Below are positions 37,737-45,733 of a DNA stretch of 64,000 nt, piece by piece. The position numbers were made by a program, and so were the translations under genes. This DNA comes from Kiloniella sp. EL199 (lineage in GTDB: Bacteria > Pseudomonadota > Alphaproteobacteria > Kiloniellales > Kiloniellaceae), in the NCBI RefSeq assembly GCF_900313065.1, contig NZ_OMPU01000005.1, forward strand, positions 124,888 to 188,887, given 5' to 3'. Position 1 is the first letter of the stretch; each line of letters begins with the position of its first letter. The notes under the pieces are model-generated. The model searched no databases and had not been told where the DNA came from. It worked only from the letters and a program-made list of their open reading frames with translations.

Positions 37737-38702
37737 ATGCGTGGGTGGGTATCTTCGGATGTGCAAGGGATAGATGGGCTAGAGTTTGTTGATCTGGATT
37801 TAAAGTTATCAGACAGACAGCAGCTTGTTATTGATGTGAAAGCGGCGGCTCTTAATTTTTCTGACCTCCTGATGTCGGAAGATAAGTATCAAGTTCGCCC
37901 CCCTAGGCCCTTTATACCGGGACAGGAAGTTGCCGGGACGATTGTTTCTGCGCCAGAGAATAGCCAATGGAAATCAGGTGATCGTGTTGCCAGTAAAATT
38001 TCCTGGGGTGGCTTTGCTGAACAGGCGCTGGTTCCTTGTGATGCTGCATTTTCTATTCCTGGTAATATTTCCTTTGAATTGGCTGCTGCGTTACCTGTTA
38101 TCTACACGACTTCTATGATTGCCTTCTTTGACAGTACACAACTGCAGCCTGACCAAACTGTCTTGGTACATGCCGCGGCGGGTGGTGTTGGCCTTGCGGC
38201 TGTGGAAATTGCCAAGGCTATTGGCGCTCGGGTGATAGCGACAGCAAGCAATGAACAGAAACTGGATCTGGCCAGGGAGCATGGGGCGGATGTCTGTATC
38301 AACTATAGTGATCAAAACTGGGTAGAGTTGGTCAAGGATGCCACAAATGGAGGGGGTGCCGATGTTATTTATGATCCGGTTGGGGGCGAAATCGGGTTAC
38401 AGAGTATACGATGTCTTGCCCGTAACGGCGTTATTCTGATCGTGGGATTTGCGTCGGGAACTATAACCGAGCTTCCGGCCAATCGGCTAATGCTTAAAAG
38501 AGCATCAGCCAAAGGGGTTTATTGGCATCATGATCAGGATGCCGCGCTGATAAAAGATATGATGGATAAGATGTTCGGGATGCTGGAAAAAGATCTTCTC
38601 AATCCGGTTGTCGATACACGATTTACGCTCGCACAGTTGCCTGATGCCATGCGGGCCTTGCAAAATAGAGAAACCGTGGGGAAGGTGGTTTTAGCTGTTT
38701 GA
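37737..38702 (+). CDS. NADPH:quinone oxidoreductase-like MDR protein
   Basis: A 321-residue medium-chain reductase without the catalytic or structural zinc cysteines. The N-terminal GroES-like domain includes AAALNFSDLLM and PFIPGQEVAGTI. The cofactor-binding domain has HAAAGGVGLAAVEIAKA, the AxxGxxG pattern of the quinone-reductase group, and the YDPVGG motif. It would act on quinones or enones with NADPH. It precedes the ectoine genes with a 210-base gap on the same strand; nothing shows it belongs to that pathway. Confidence 0.9.
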   Translation: MRGWVSSDVQGIDGLEFVDLDLKLSDRQQLVIDVKAAALNFSDLLMSEDKYQVRPPRPFIPGQEVAGTIVSAPENSQWKSGDRVASKISWGGFAEQALVPCDAAFSIPGNISFELAAALPVIYTTSMIAFFDSTQLQPDQTVLVHAAAGGVGLAAVEIAKAIGARVIATASNEQKLDLAREHGADVCINYSDQNWVELVKDATNGGGADVIYDPVGGEIGLQSIRCLARNGVILIVGFASGTITELPANRLMLKRASAKGVYWHHDQDAALIKDMMDKMFGMLEKDLLNPVVDTRFTLAQLPDAMRALQNRETVGKVVLAV

Positions 38703-38915
38703 ATCCTAGATGTTAGAAACTGGTTTTCCTGCTGTTCAGGCGAAGATTTTTCTCTTTTTGCACTTCTCTTTAGGTGAATTATCTGGGTGAGATGTGCGAC
38801 TATGTTCCAGAAAAAAACAGGAAAATCCTCAGGAAGCCATCTTGTGAAAGTTTTACAGGGCGGTTTTGATGAGTTCGTTTCAGTTGCTATCCTCTTTATT
38901 ATGACAGGTGTTGAG

Positions 38916-40109
38916 ATGGTGATTTTGCCAGATACAGTTGAATTGAGTTTTGCCCGTACAGAATACGCAGAACGTCTGTTAAAAACGCGTCAGGCAATGC
39001 AAAATGCTGGTCTTGATAGTTTGCTGATCACGGACCCGGCGAATATGGCCTGGTTGACCGGGTATGATGGTTGGTCTTTTTATGTCCACCAATGTGTTAT
39101 TGTCACGCTTGAGGGAGAACCGATCTGGTTTGGCAGGGGGATTGATGCGAACGGAGCCAAGCGCACAACTTACCTATCCCATGAGAATATCATTGAATAT
39201 CCGGATCATTATGTTCAGTCAGATGAACGCCATCCTATGGATTACCTGTGCCAAATCCTGGAGAGTAAGGGACTTGGACGTCATTCTATCGGCGTTGAAA
39301 TGGATAACTATTATTTCACGGCAGCGGCCTATGCGTCTTTAGTGCGGAATCTCCCGAATGCCAATTTTAAAGACTGTAAAAATCTTGTTCACTGGCAACG
39401 ATCTGTGAAATCGGACCAAGAACTGTCCTATATGCGTAAGGCTGGGAAAATTGTGGAAGGGATGCATCAGCGTATCAGGGAAACAATTTGCCCGGGATTG
39501 CGAAAACATGAACTGGTCGCGGAAATTTACGATGCGGGATTGCGCGGTATTCCCGAATACGGTGGGGATTACCCCGCGATTGTACCACTTTTGCCTTCCG
39601 GGGCCGATGCATCTGCATCGCATTTGACGTGGAATGACAAGCCCATGCAGTCGGGCGAGGGAACTTTCTTTGAAATCGCCGGCGTGTATAAGCGTTATCA
39701 TTGCCCATTGTCGCGGACAGTTTTTTTAGGAAAGCCGGATCAAAAGTTTCTTGATAGCGAGAAGGCTGTTCTTGAAGGCATGGAAGCTGGCTTGGAAAAA
39801 GCCAAAGCAGGTAATCTTTGCGAAGACATTGCGATTGCCTTTTTTGACGTTTTAGAAAAACATGGAATTATCAAAGACAGCCGCACAGGCTATTCCATAG
39901 GGCTTGCATATCCGCCTGATTGGGGAGAGCATACAATGAGCCTTCGCAAAGGAGATAAAACCGTAATGAAAGAGGGAATGACATTCCATTTCATGACCGG
40001 GCTCTGGTTGGATGACTGGGGGCTTGAGATTACCGAAAGCCTTGCGATTGGCGCGAACGGACCGGAACTGTTGTCCTCTGTTCCCCGGGAATTGGTCGTA
40101 ATCTCATGA
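38916..40109 (+). CDS. doeA: ectoine hydrolase (DoeA/EutD), M24 fold
   Basis: DoeA opens the ectoine ring to N-acetyl-diaminobutyrate. From ATG 38916, with AGGTG 7 bases upstream, the protein is 397 residues and aligns with DoeA from its beginning. LLITDPANMAWLTGYDGWSF with YVHQCVIV is the family signature. The M24 pita-bread domain is present but most M24 metal ligands appear replaced: EIAG for D-x-G, CPLSRT for sDitRT, HFMTG for the glutamate strand. This matches the metal-independent ectoine hydrolases as I recall them. An upstream in-frame ATG at 38787 would add 43 unrelated residues. The stop overlaps the next start by 4 bases (ATGA). Confidence 0.87.
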   Translation: MVILPDTVELSFARTEYAERLLKTRQAMQNAGLDSLLITDPANMAWLTGYDGWSFYVHQCVIVTLEGEPIWFGRGIDANGAKRTTYLSHENIIEYPDHYVQSDERHPMDYLCQILESKGLGRHSIGVEMDNYYFTAAAYASLVRNLPNANFKDCKNLVHWQRSVKSDQELSYMRKAGKIVEGMHQRIRETICPGLRKHELVAEIYDAGLRGIPEYGGDYPAIVPLLPSGADASASHLTWNDKPMQSGEGTFFEIAGVYKRYHCPLSRTVFLGKPDQKFLDSEKAVLEGMEAGLEKAKAGNLCEDIAIAFFDVLEKHGIIKDSRTGYSIGLAYPPDWGEHTMSLRKGDKTVMKEGMTFHFMTGLWLDDWGLEITESLAIGANGPELLSSVPRELVVIS

Positions 40110-41269
40110 TGGATCTGCTCTCTTCAACCAAAGAGATCTTGGGGAAACTGGTTTCCTTTCAAAGTCTGTCAGGACAATCCAATCTTGATATAATTTCCTA
40201 TATTGAAGAGTACCTGAAAAGACATGGGATCTCATCGTCACTTTCCTATGACGAGACAAAAAAGAAAGCCAATCTCTATGCCACGATAGGTCCGGTTGTT
40301 GAAGGGGGCGTTGCTCTGAACGGTCACACCGATGTTGTACCGGTGAAAGGGCAGTCATGGGCAACAGATCCCTTTGTTCTTACAGAGCGAAATAATCGAT
40401 TGTACGGGCGTGGCGCTGTTGATATGAAAGGGTTTTTGGCCTGTTCATTAGCGATGATTCCAGAGTTTCAACGTTCAGGGCTTAAGCGGCCAATTCATGT
40501 TTCTTTCTGTTATGACGAAGAAATTGGTGGTTTTGGTGCGCCTGTTTTGGCGGATGATATCGTTTCCAAGAATTTTAAACCTGATGTGATGATTGTTGGT
40601 GAGCCCACAAACATGGGGCTTGTCACAGGTCATAAGGCTGGAATGGAAATTACAACTCGCTTTACCGGGTTTGAAGTGCATTCTTCTCAGCCGAATAAAG
40701 GGGTGAATGCGATCGAATTTGCGTCTCGTTTTATTGGAAAGGTTTTGGAAGTTGGCGCCCGTTTGGCAGCGGAACCAAAGATTAACTCTCCTTATGATCC
40801 GCCTTATACGACGTGTAATGTCGGTCGAATTGACGGTGGTGCGGCAAGCAATATTACGGCAGGCAGTTGTGAGATAGTTTGGGAAATAAGACCAATTCCG
40901 GGTGATAACGGACAGGCTATTTTTCAAGAAATCCTCGATTTTTCAGATAATGAGTTGTTGCCAGAAATGCAGCGTGCATCGCCCGAAGCCAATATCGTGA
41001 CAGTTCTGGATGCGAACATGCCAAGCCTGGATGCGAGTGATGATTCCCCGGCGGTTACATTGATCCGGAAGTTGACGGGGAGTAATACGCGCGGTGTTGT
41101 TTCCTTTGGGACAGACGCTGGTTATTTTGAACGCGTGGGATTGTCCACGGTTGTTTTTGGTCCGGGATCAATTGATCAAGCACACAAGCCTGATGAATTT
41201 ATTGAAATTTCAGAGCTTGAGCGCTGTCTCTCTTTCTTGCATGATTTGGCGAAACACCAATCTCAATAA
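40106..41269 (+). CDS. M20/ArgE-type deacetylase, likely N-acetyl-diaminobutyrate deacetylase
   Basis: A 387-residue member of the M20 zinc peptidases closest in character to acetylornithine deacetylase. Metal-site motifs are present: LNGHTDVVP, YGRGAVDMKGF, YDEEIGG, VGEPTN and the terminal AHKPDEF. A lid domain (about 180-295) lies in between, with TTCNVGRIDGGAASNIT. It is translationally coupled to doeA, which predicts that its substrate is the product of ectoine hydrolysis, N-acetyl-L-2,4-diaminobutyrate. The classical DoeB/EutE is an AstE/AspA-type protein, so this looks like a replacement by a different fold. The alternative, true acetylornithine deacetylation, is less likely in this operon. 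Confidence 0.85.
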   Translation: MMDLLSSTKEILGKLVSFQSLSGQSNLDIISYIEEYLKRHGISSSLSYDETKKKANLYATIGPVVEGGVALNGHTDVVPVKGQSWATDPFVLTERNNRLYGRGAVDMKGFLACSLAMIPEFQRSGLKRPIHVSFCYDEEIGGFGAPVLADDIVSKNFKPDVMIVGEPTNMGLVTGHKAGMEITTRFTGFEVHSSQPNKGVNAIEFASRFIGKVLEVGARLAAEPKINSPYDPPYTTCNVGRIDGGAASNITAGSCEIVWEIRPIPGDNGQAIFQEILDFSDNELLPEMQRASPEANIVTVLDANMPSLDASDDSPAVTLIRKLTGSNTRGVVSFGTDAGYFERVGLSTVVFGPGSIDQAHKPDEFIEISELERCLSFLHDLAKHQSQ

Positions 41270-41307
41270 GAGAAGCCAATTTACAAAAAGAAAGTGAGGG
41301 TTACTGA

Positions 41308-41814
41308 ATGTTCGCTGCTGGTCTTCGCCTTGATGATCGCGATATTGCTATTCTGAAAATATTGCAAACCGAAGGACGCATAACAAAGGCAGCGCTTGCT
41401 GAACGTGTAAATTTATCTCCTACACCTTGCTGGGCGCGGCTTCAGCGACTGGAAAAAGCCGGTGTTATTGAAGCCTACGAAGCACGGCTGTCGGTCAAAG
41501 TTTTTGCGCCGCTGTCGTTTGTATTTATGGAAGCTGAACTTGGCAGCCATCAGGCAGAAGATTTTGAACAGTTCGAACGAGCTGTTCAAGATTATCCAGA
41601 AATACAGGAATGTTGGGCCGTCGGTGGAGGCCTTGATTATATTCTCAAGATCGTGGTCAGGGATGTTGATGGATATCAGCGTTTTGTCGACCATCTGCTT
41701 GCGGCCAAGGTTGGCTTGAAGCGCTACTTTACCTATGTGGTTACAAAACCTGTAAAACAGACAAATGCTTTGCCCATTGATGTTTTGGTTCAAGAGGAAA
41801 CGCCAAGCGTATAG
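41308..41814 (+). CDS. Lrp/AsnC family regulator of the ectoine genes (DoeX-like)
   Basis: A 168-residue protein with an N-terminal AsnC-type helix-turn-helix (LDDRDIAILKILQTEGRI, then AERVNLSPTPCWARLQRLEK) and a RAM effector domain (QECWAVGGGLDYILKIVVRD). In ectoine catabolic clusters an AsnC-family protein (DoeX, or AsnC in Ruegeria) senses pathway intermediates such as diaminobutyrate derivatives. Its position between the deacetylase and the aminotransferase supports that role. GAGGG precedes the ATG. Two direct repeats overlap its stop codon and the doeD leader and could be its own binding sites. Confidence 0.9.
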   Translation: MFAAGLRLDDRDIAILKILQTEGRITKAALAERVNLSPTPCWARLQRLEKAGVIEAYEARLSVKVFAPLSFVFMEAELGSHQAEDFEQFERAVQDYPEIQECWAVGGGLDYILKIVVRDVDGYQRFVDHLLAAKVGLKRYFTYVVTKPVKQTNALPIDVLVQEETPSV

Positions 41815-41847
41815 ACGAAATATCTGATTTTGACGATATAGACGAAA
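41811..41847 (+). repeat. two ATAGACGAAA direct repeats, candidate AsnC operator
   Basis: ATAGACGAAA occurs exactly at 41811-41820 and 41838-41847, 27 bases apart. A related TTAGACGCAT lies at about 41872. They sit between the asnC-type gene and the aminotransferase gene, 140-175 bases upstream of the latter. Assignment as operator is inference. Confidence 0.6.
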
Positions 41848-41986
41848 ACTCTTCTGCTTTTTTCCTTGTCTTTAGACGCATTTTTCCTTTGAGACCCGAT
41901 ATTATGAGCTGCTGAATTAACTGCAGCCAAACGAATGATCTTCATCGATTGAAGCCAAATGGCAAGAAAACTTCAAGGAAAATAAC

Positions 41987-43369
41987 ATGCTTAGAAATGA
42001 TCAACTGGCCGAGTGGGATCGGGATAATTTTTTTCATCCTTCAACACATTTGGCCCAGTTCGCCCGTGGAGATCTGCAAAACCGGATAATTTCCGGTGGG
42101 GAAGGTCTTTATATTGAAGATCGCGATGGTAACAAAACTCTGGATGCTTTTGCCGGGCTTTACTGTGTAAACATCGGTTATGGACGGCAGGAAGTTGCCG
42201 ATGCAATTGCAGCACAGGCCAAAGAACTTGCTTATTATCATTCGTATGTCGGGCATGGAACTGAAGCGTCTATTACGCTGGCAAAAATGATTCTGGATCG
42301 GGCGCCCGCGAATATGTCCAAAGTGTATTTCGGCTTGTCCGGGTCTGACGCGAATGAGACCAATATCAAGTTGGTCTGGTACTATAATAATGTGTTGGAC
42401 CGCCCTAAGAAAAAGAAGATCATTTCAAGATGGCGAGGGTATCACGGTTCTGGTCTGATGACTGGCTCTCTAACGGGGCTTGAGCTGTTCCATAACAAGT
42501 TTGATCTGCCATTATCGCAAGTCGTACATACTGATGCGCCCTATTATTACCGACGTGAAAAACTGGATCAGACAGAAGCTGAGTTTGTGCAGCAATGTGT
42601 CGATAGTCTGGAAGAACTGATTGCGCAGGAAGGGGCAGACACAATAGCGGCTTTTATTGGTGAGCCTGTTCTTGGGACGGGTGGCATTGTGCCGCCGCCT
42701 GCGGGGTACTGGAAGGCTATTCAGGCCGTTCTGAAAAAACACGATATTCTATTGATCGCTGATGAGGTTGTAACTGGCTTTGGTCGTTTGGGATCAATGT
42801 TCGGATCTGACCACTATGATATAGAGCCAGATATCATCACGATCGCCAAAGGTTTAACATCAGCCTATGCACCTCTTTCCGGATCAGTTGTATCGGAAAA
42901 GGTTTGGAAAGTTCTAGAGGAAGGAACGGACAAGCTGGGGCCTATTGGTCATGGTTGGACCTATTCAGCACATCCGATTGGGGCGGCGGCAGGTGTTGCA
43001 AACTTAAAGCTGATTGATGAAATGAATCTGGTCTGTAACGCACGTGAAATGGGGACTTATTTCAACAATGGTTTAAAAAACGCTCTGTCTGATATTTCGA
43101 TTGTTGGTGATGTCAGAGGGGAAGGTATTCTCTCGGCTATTGAATTTGTCAAAGATCGTGATGACCGTATCTTCTTTGATGCGGCAGATAAGATTGGGCC
43201 GCAAATCGCCACTGTTTTGCTGGAACGAAGCAAGGTTATTGGTCGTGCGATGCCACAAGGTGATATTCTCGGGTTTGCCCCGCCGCTTTGTATGACGAAA
43301 GAAGAGGCGGATATTATTATTGAAGCCGCCAGAGATGCGATTTCCTATGTTGCTGAAAAAGTTATCTAA
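41987..43369 (+). CDS. doeD: class III aminotransferase, probable diaminobutyrate transaminase (DoeD-like)
   Basis: A PLP enzyme of 460 residues. LSGSDANETNIKLVWYYNN and RWRGYHGSGLMTGSLTG are the substrate-side segments of omega-transaminases. LLIADEVVTGFGRLG contains the conserved Asp and ITIAKGLTSAYAPLSG the PLP lysine. In ectoine degradation DoeD converts diaminobutyrate to aspartate semialdehyde, and this gene follows doeA, the deacetylase and the AsnC regulator. The gene for DoeC, which oxidises that product, is not in the window. A good AAGGAA ribosome site and its own ~170-base leader suggest a separate promoter. Confidence 0.88.
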   Translation: MLRNDQLAEWDRDNFFHPSTHLAQFARGDLQNRIISGGEGLYIEDRDGNKTLDAFAGLYCVNIGYGRQEVADAIAAQAKELAYYHSYVGHGTEASITLAKMILDRAPANMSKVYFGLSGSDANETNIKLVWYYNNVLDRPKKKKIISRWRGYHGSGLMTGSLTGLELFHNKFDLPLSQVVHTDAPYYYRREKLDQTEAEFVQQCVDSLEELIAQEGADTIAAFIGEPVLGTGGIVPPPAGYWKAIQAVLKKHDILLIADEVVTGFGRLGSMFGSDHYDIEPDIITIAKGLTSAYAPLSGSVVSEKVWKVLEEGTDKLGPIGHGWTYSAHPIGAAAGVANLKLIDEMNLVCNAREMGTYFNNGLKNALSDISIVGDVRGEGILSAIEFVKDRDDRIFFDAADKIGPQIATVLLERSKVIGRAMPQGDILGFAPPLCMTKEEADIIIEAARDAISYVAEKVI

Positions 43370-43379
43370 AGCTTGAAAG

Positions 43380-43432
43380 ATACGCCAACTGTGCGGATAT
43401 AATTTTGCTCTGAATAGTTGGCGTATTTTGTT
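43380..43432 (+). terminator. Rho-independent terminator after doeD
   Basis: An 11-bp perfect stem ATACGCCAACT / AGTTGGCGTAT with a 25-base loop is followed by TTTGTTT. The stem begins 11 bases after the stop codon. Confidence 0.8.
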
Positions 43433-44259
43433 TAGGAAATGCCGAGTAGGTTTCGAGCTTCCTGTGCTGTGGCGATTGTTTTGCCCATTGCCAATACATA
43501 GTTGTATGTCTGTGCGATTATTTCGGCAGTCGAGTTCGCCTCTTTGCCGGATTTGAGATAGGCGTTATTTTCAAACCCAACCCGGGCGTGTCCGCCCTGT
43601 GTGATTGCTTCAGAAGCACATAGAGCTTCGCTATGGCCAAAGGCGCAGACGAACCAAGGGCCAAAATCAATTACCTCTGAATCCCGTTTTATTTTTAGAA
43701 AAGGTGTGAGTTCTTCAACTTTGCCCAGATTATCTGAGGCATAACGGCCCAGAACAAAAAGAAGGGATGGCTGTGCTTTGGGTATTAAGCCTTTTTGAGC
43801 AAGATGTAGAAAGCGTTTAAAATCTCTCGCATCATAAAGAATGTGCTGAACATGAACCGAAGCCTCTTCGGCCCAGTGATAGAATTCAGATCCATGGGCC
43901 TCTTCGCCGTTGGGCATCATCTCCCTCAAAGCAACGCTGACGGCTTCGGGTTTGACGCTCTTGACGCAACTGGCCTGTTCTTGTGGACTAAATCGTCCAA
44001 CGGCCTCTGTTGTTATCTGAACCAAGAGGTCGTTGCCGATTGCCTCTTTAATGCCGTTTAGAACTTCTGTGTAAAGGCCAGAATCAAGAACATGTTGCTG
44101 ATCCTGATTTCTGACATGAAGGTGGGCCATTGCTGCACCTGCTTTTTGGCAAGCAATAGCTTCTTCTATGATTTGGGGAACCGTCACTGGCAGGTTCTGG
44201 TGATCTAATCTGGTTTTCCGGGCACCGTTCGGGGCTGCCATAAGGATGGTTGGCGACAT
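43432..44259 (-). CDS. beta-keto acid cleavage enzyme (BKACE, DUF849)
   Basis: BKACE proteins use acetyl-CoA to cleave a beta-keto acid into acetoacetate and a new CoA ester. The 275-residue barrel has the metal motif MAHLHVRN (His46/His48-type pair), the opening AAPNGARKTRLDHQNLP, the NGxxAH-type segment and the late GGHARVGFENN with the metal-binding Glu. It lies 4 bases after the aminotransferase, so the keto acid is probably the transamination product. Substrate residues differ among BKACE subgroups and I cannot assign this one. Candidates include products from beta-amino acids or other short amino acids. Confidence 0.9.
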   Translation of the reverse strand: MSPTILMAAPNGARKTRLDHQNLPVTVPQIIEEAIACQKAGAAMAHLHVRNQDQQHVLDSGLYTEVLNGIKEAIGNDLLVQITTEAVGRFSPQEQASCVKSVKPEAVSVALREMMPNGEEAHGSEFYHWAEEASVHVQHILYDARDFKRFLHLAQKGLIPKAQPSLLFVLGRYASDNLGKVEELTPFLKIKRDSEVIDFGPWFVCAFGHSEALCASEAITQGGHARVGFENNAYLKSGKEANSTAEIIAQTYNYVLAMGKTIATAQEARNLLGIS

Positions 44260-44263
44260 TACT

Positions 44264-45649
44264 TTAACTTCCTAGTGCATCAAAGACAGATGAGAAACTG
44301 GTGGACAGCTTCTCGACAATTTCTTCGATATGGTCATCTTCAATAATAAAAGGCGGTGCCAGTAGAACATGATCACCGTTTTTACCATCGATGGTTCCGG
44401 GCATTGGATAGCAGATCAAGCCGTTTTCAAAGGCTGCCTTTTTGATTTTTGCGTGAAGCGCGAGGCTTGGATCGAAAGGTGTTTTTGTTTCTCTGTCCTT
44501 TACCAATTCCAGCGCGATGAACAGGCCGCGCCCCCTGATATCACCAACAAAGGGGTGTTGCCCGAATTCATCTGTAAGGGCTTGTATCAATTGTTCCGAG
44601 CAGTTATTAACGTTGTCCAGAAGGTTGCGTTCCAACATCGTTGAGACAACAGCATATCCGGCGGCGCAAGCGGTCGGATGCGCTTGGTAGGTATGGCCGT
44701 GTTGGAAAAATCCGGACCCGTTTTCTATGGCACTATAGACATTCCCGGTACATAGCATAGCACCAATGGGTTGATAGCCTGCGCCAAGTCCCTTTGCGAT
44801 ACAGAGGATATCCGGGGTGATGCCGTCGTGCTCGCAGGCGAACAGAGTGCCGGTGCGCCCCATGCCACACATAACTTCGTCAAGAATAAGCAAAACACCG
44901 TATTGATCACAAATTTCGCGAATGCGTTTCAAGTATCCAGGTGCTGCGGCAACTGCCCCCATTGTTGCGCCGACAACGGGTTCACAGATAAAGGCTGAAA
45001 CTTTCTTGGGGCCGACTTTAAGAATCTCTGTTTCCAATCGATTTGCAGCACGTAATCCATAAGCGTCATCACTCTCGCCCTCTTGCTGGTCGCGATAGGG
45101 GTAACAGGGATCAATGTGCGACATGGGAACAAGCATCGGCATGAAGGGTTCGCGTCGCCACTTGTTACCACCAGCTGAGAGTGCTCCAATTGTATTGCCG
45201 TGGTAGCTTTGCCAGCGGGCGATAACGTGGGATCTGTCATTATCCCCGTGTTCCAGATGGTACTGACGGGCCAGCTTTAATGCAGCTTCGACAGCTTCCG
45301 AGCCACCAGAAACATAATAAACGCGATCTATACCTTCTGGTGCGTTTGCAACAAGCAGATCGGCCAGCTTTTCAGCAGGTTCGGTTGTAAAAAAACCGGA
45401 ATGAGCAAAAGCCAGCTGATCTGTTTGTTTTTTTATGGCTTCCTGTACGACTTGATCAGAGTGGCCAAGGCACGATACCGCAGCGCCACCAGATCCATCA
45501 AAATAACGCTTGCCGTTTTGATCAATAACGTAACAGCCTTCACCTGCAACAGCTGTTGGCAGATTGGTTTTTGTGTGACGTGGAAATACATGACCCATGT
45601 TTGCTCTCCGGGACAAAGCGAAACCTTTGCCAAATGCATAATATGACAA
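44264..45649 (-). CDS. class III aminotransferase partnered with BKACE
   Basis: This 461-residue PLP enzyme has YVSGGSEAVEAALKLARQY, RWQSYHGNTIGALSAGGNKW, LLILDEVMCGMGRTG and the PLP lysine in CIAKGLGAGYQPIGAM. It is of the omega-amino-acid/aspartate-family type but clearly different from the DoeD-like enzyme 2 kb away (different substrate-loop segments and a longer middle). It is the first gene of a two-gene leftward operon with BKACE and is divergent from an RpiR regulator. By context it removes the amino group of the unknown substrate to give the beta-keto acid that BKACE cleaves. Confidence 0.9.
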   Translation of the reverse strand: MSYYAFGKGFALSRRANMGHVFPRHTKTNLPTAVAGEGCYVIDQNGKRYFDGSGGAAVSCLGHSDQVVQEAIKKQTDQLAFAHSGFFTTEPAEKLADLLVANAPEGIDRVYYVSGGSEAVEAALKLARQYHLEHGDNDRSHVIARWQSYHGNTIGALSAGGNKWRREPFMPMLVPMSHIDPCYPYRDQQEGESDDAYGLRAANRLETEILKVGPKKVSAFICEPVVGATMGAVAAAPGYLKRIREICDQYGVLLILDEVMCGMGRTGTLFACEHDGITPDILCIAKGLGAGYQPIGAMLCTGNVYSAIENGSGFFQHGHTYQAHPTACAAGYAVVSTMLERNLLDNVNNCSEQLIQALTDEFGQHPFVGDIRGRGLFIALELVKDRETKTPFDPSLALHAKIKKAAFENGLICYPMPGTIDGKNGDHVLLAPPFIIEDDHIEEIVEKLSTSFSSVFDALGS

Positions 45650-45693
45650 ACAGAGTTCGCTAAAATATCGTTTGTGTCAATAAGTGAGATATA

Positions 45694-45707
45694 ATAACAT
45701 TTGTTAT
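45694..45707. promoter_or_regulatory. palindrome overlapping a TATAAT box, candidate RpiR operator
   Basis: ATAACA-TT-TGTTAT is a perfect 14-bp palindrome, extended imperfectly on both sides. It overlaps TATAAT (45690-45695), a likely -10 for the RpiR gene, although no good -35 is seen. It lies between divergent regulator and aminotransferase genes, the usual place for an autoregulating operator. Confidence 0.6.
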
Positions 45708-45733
45708 ATTTTGGTGTGTTGAGAGAGGATAAA

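Noticed and set aside
37737..38702. quinone oxidoreductase as part of the ectoine operon
   Set aside because: A gap of about 210 bases separates it from doeA and the known pathway has no such step.
38787..38915. N-terminal extension of the ectoine hydrolase from ATG 38787
   Set aside because: The 43 extra residues are unlike the family, and a better ribosome site precedes ATG 38916.
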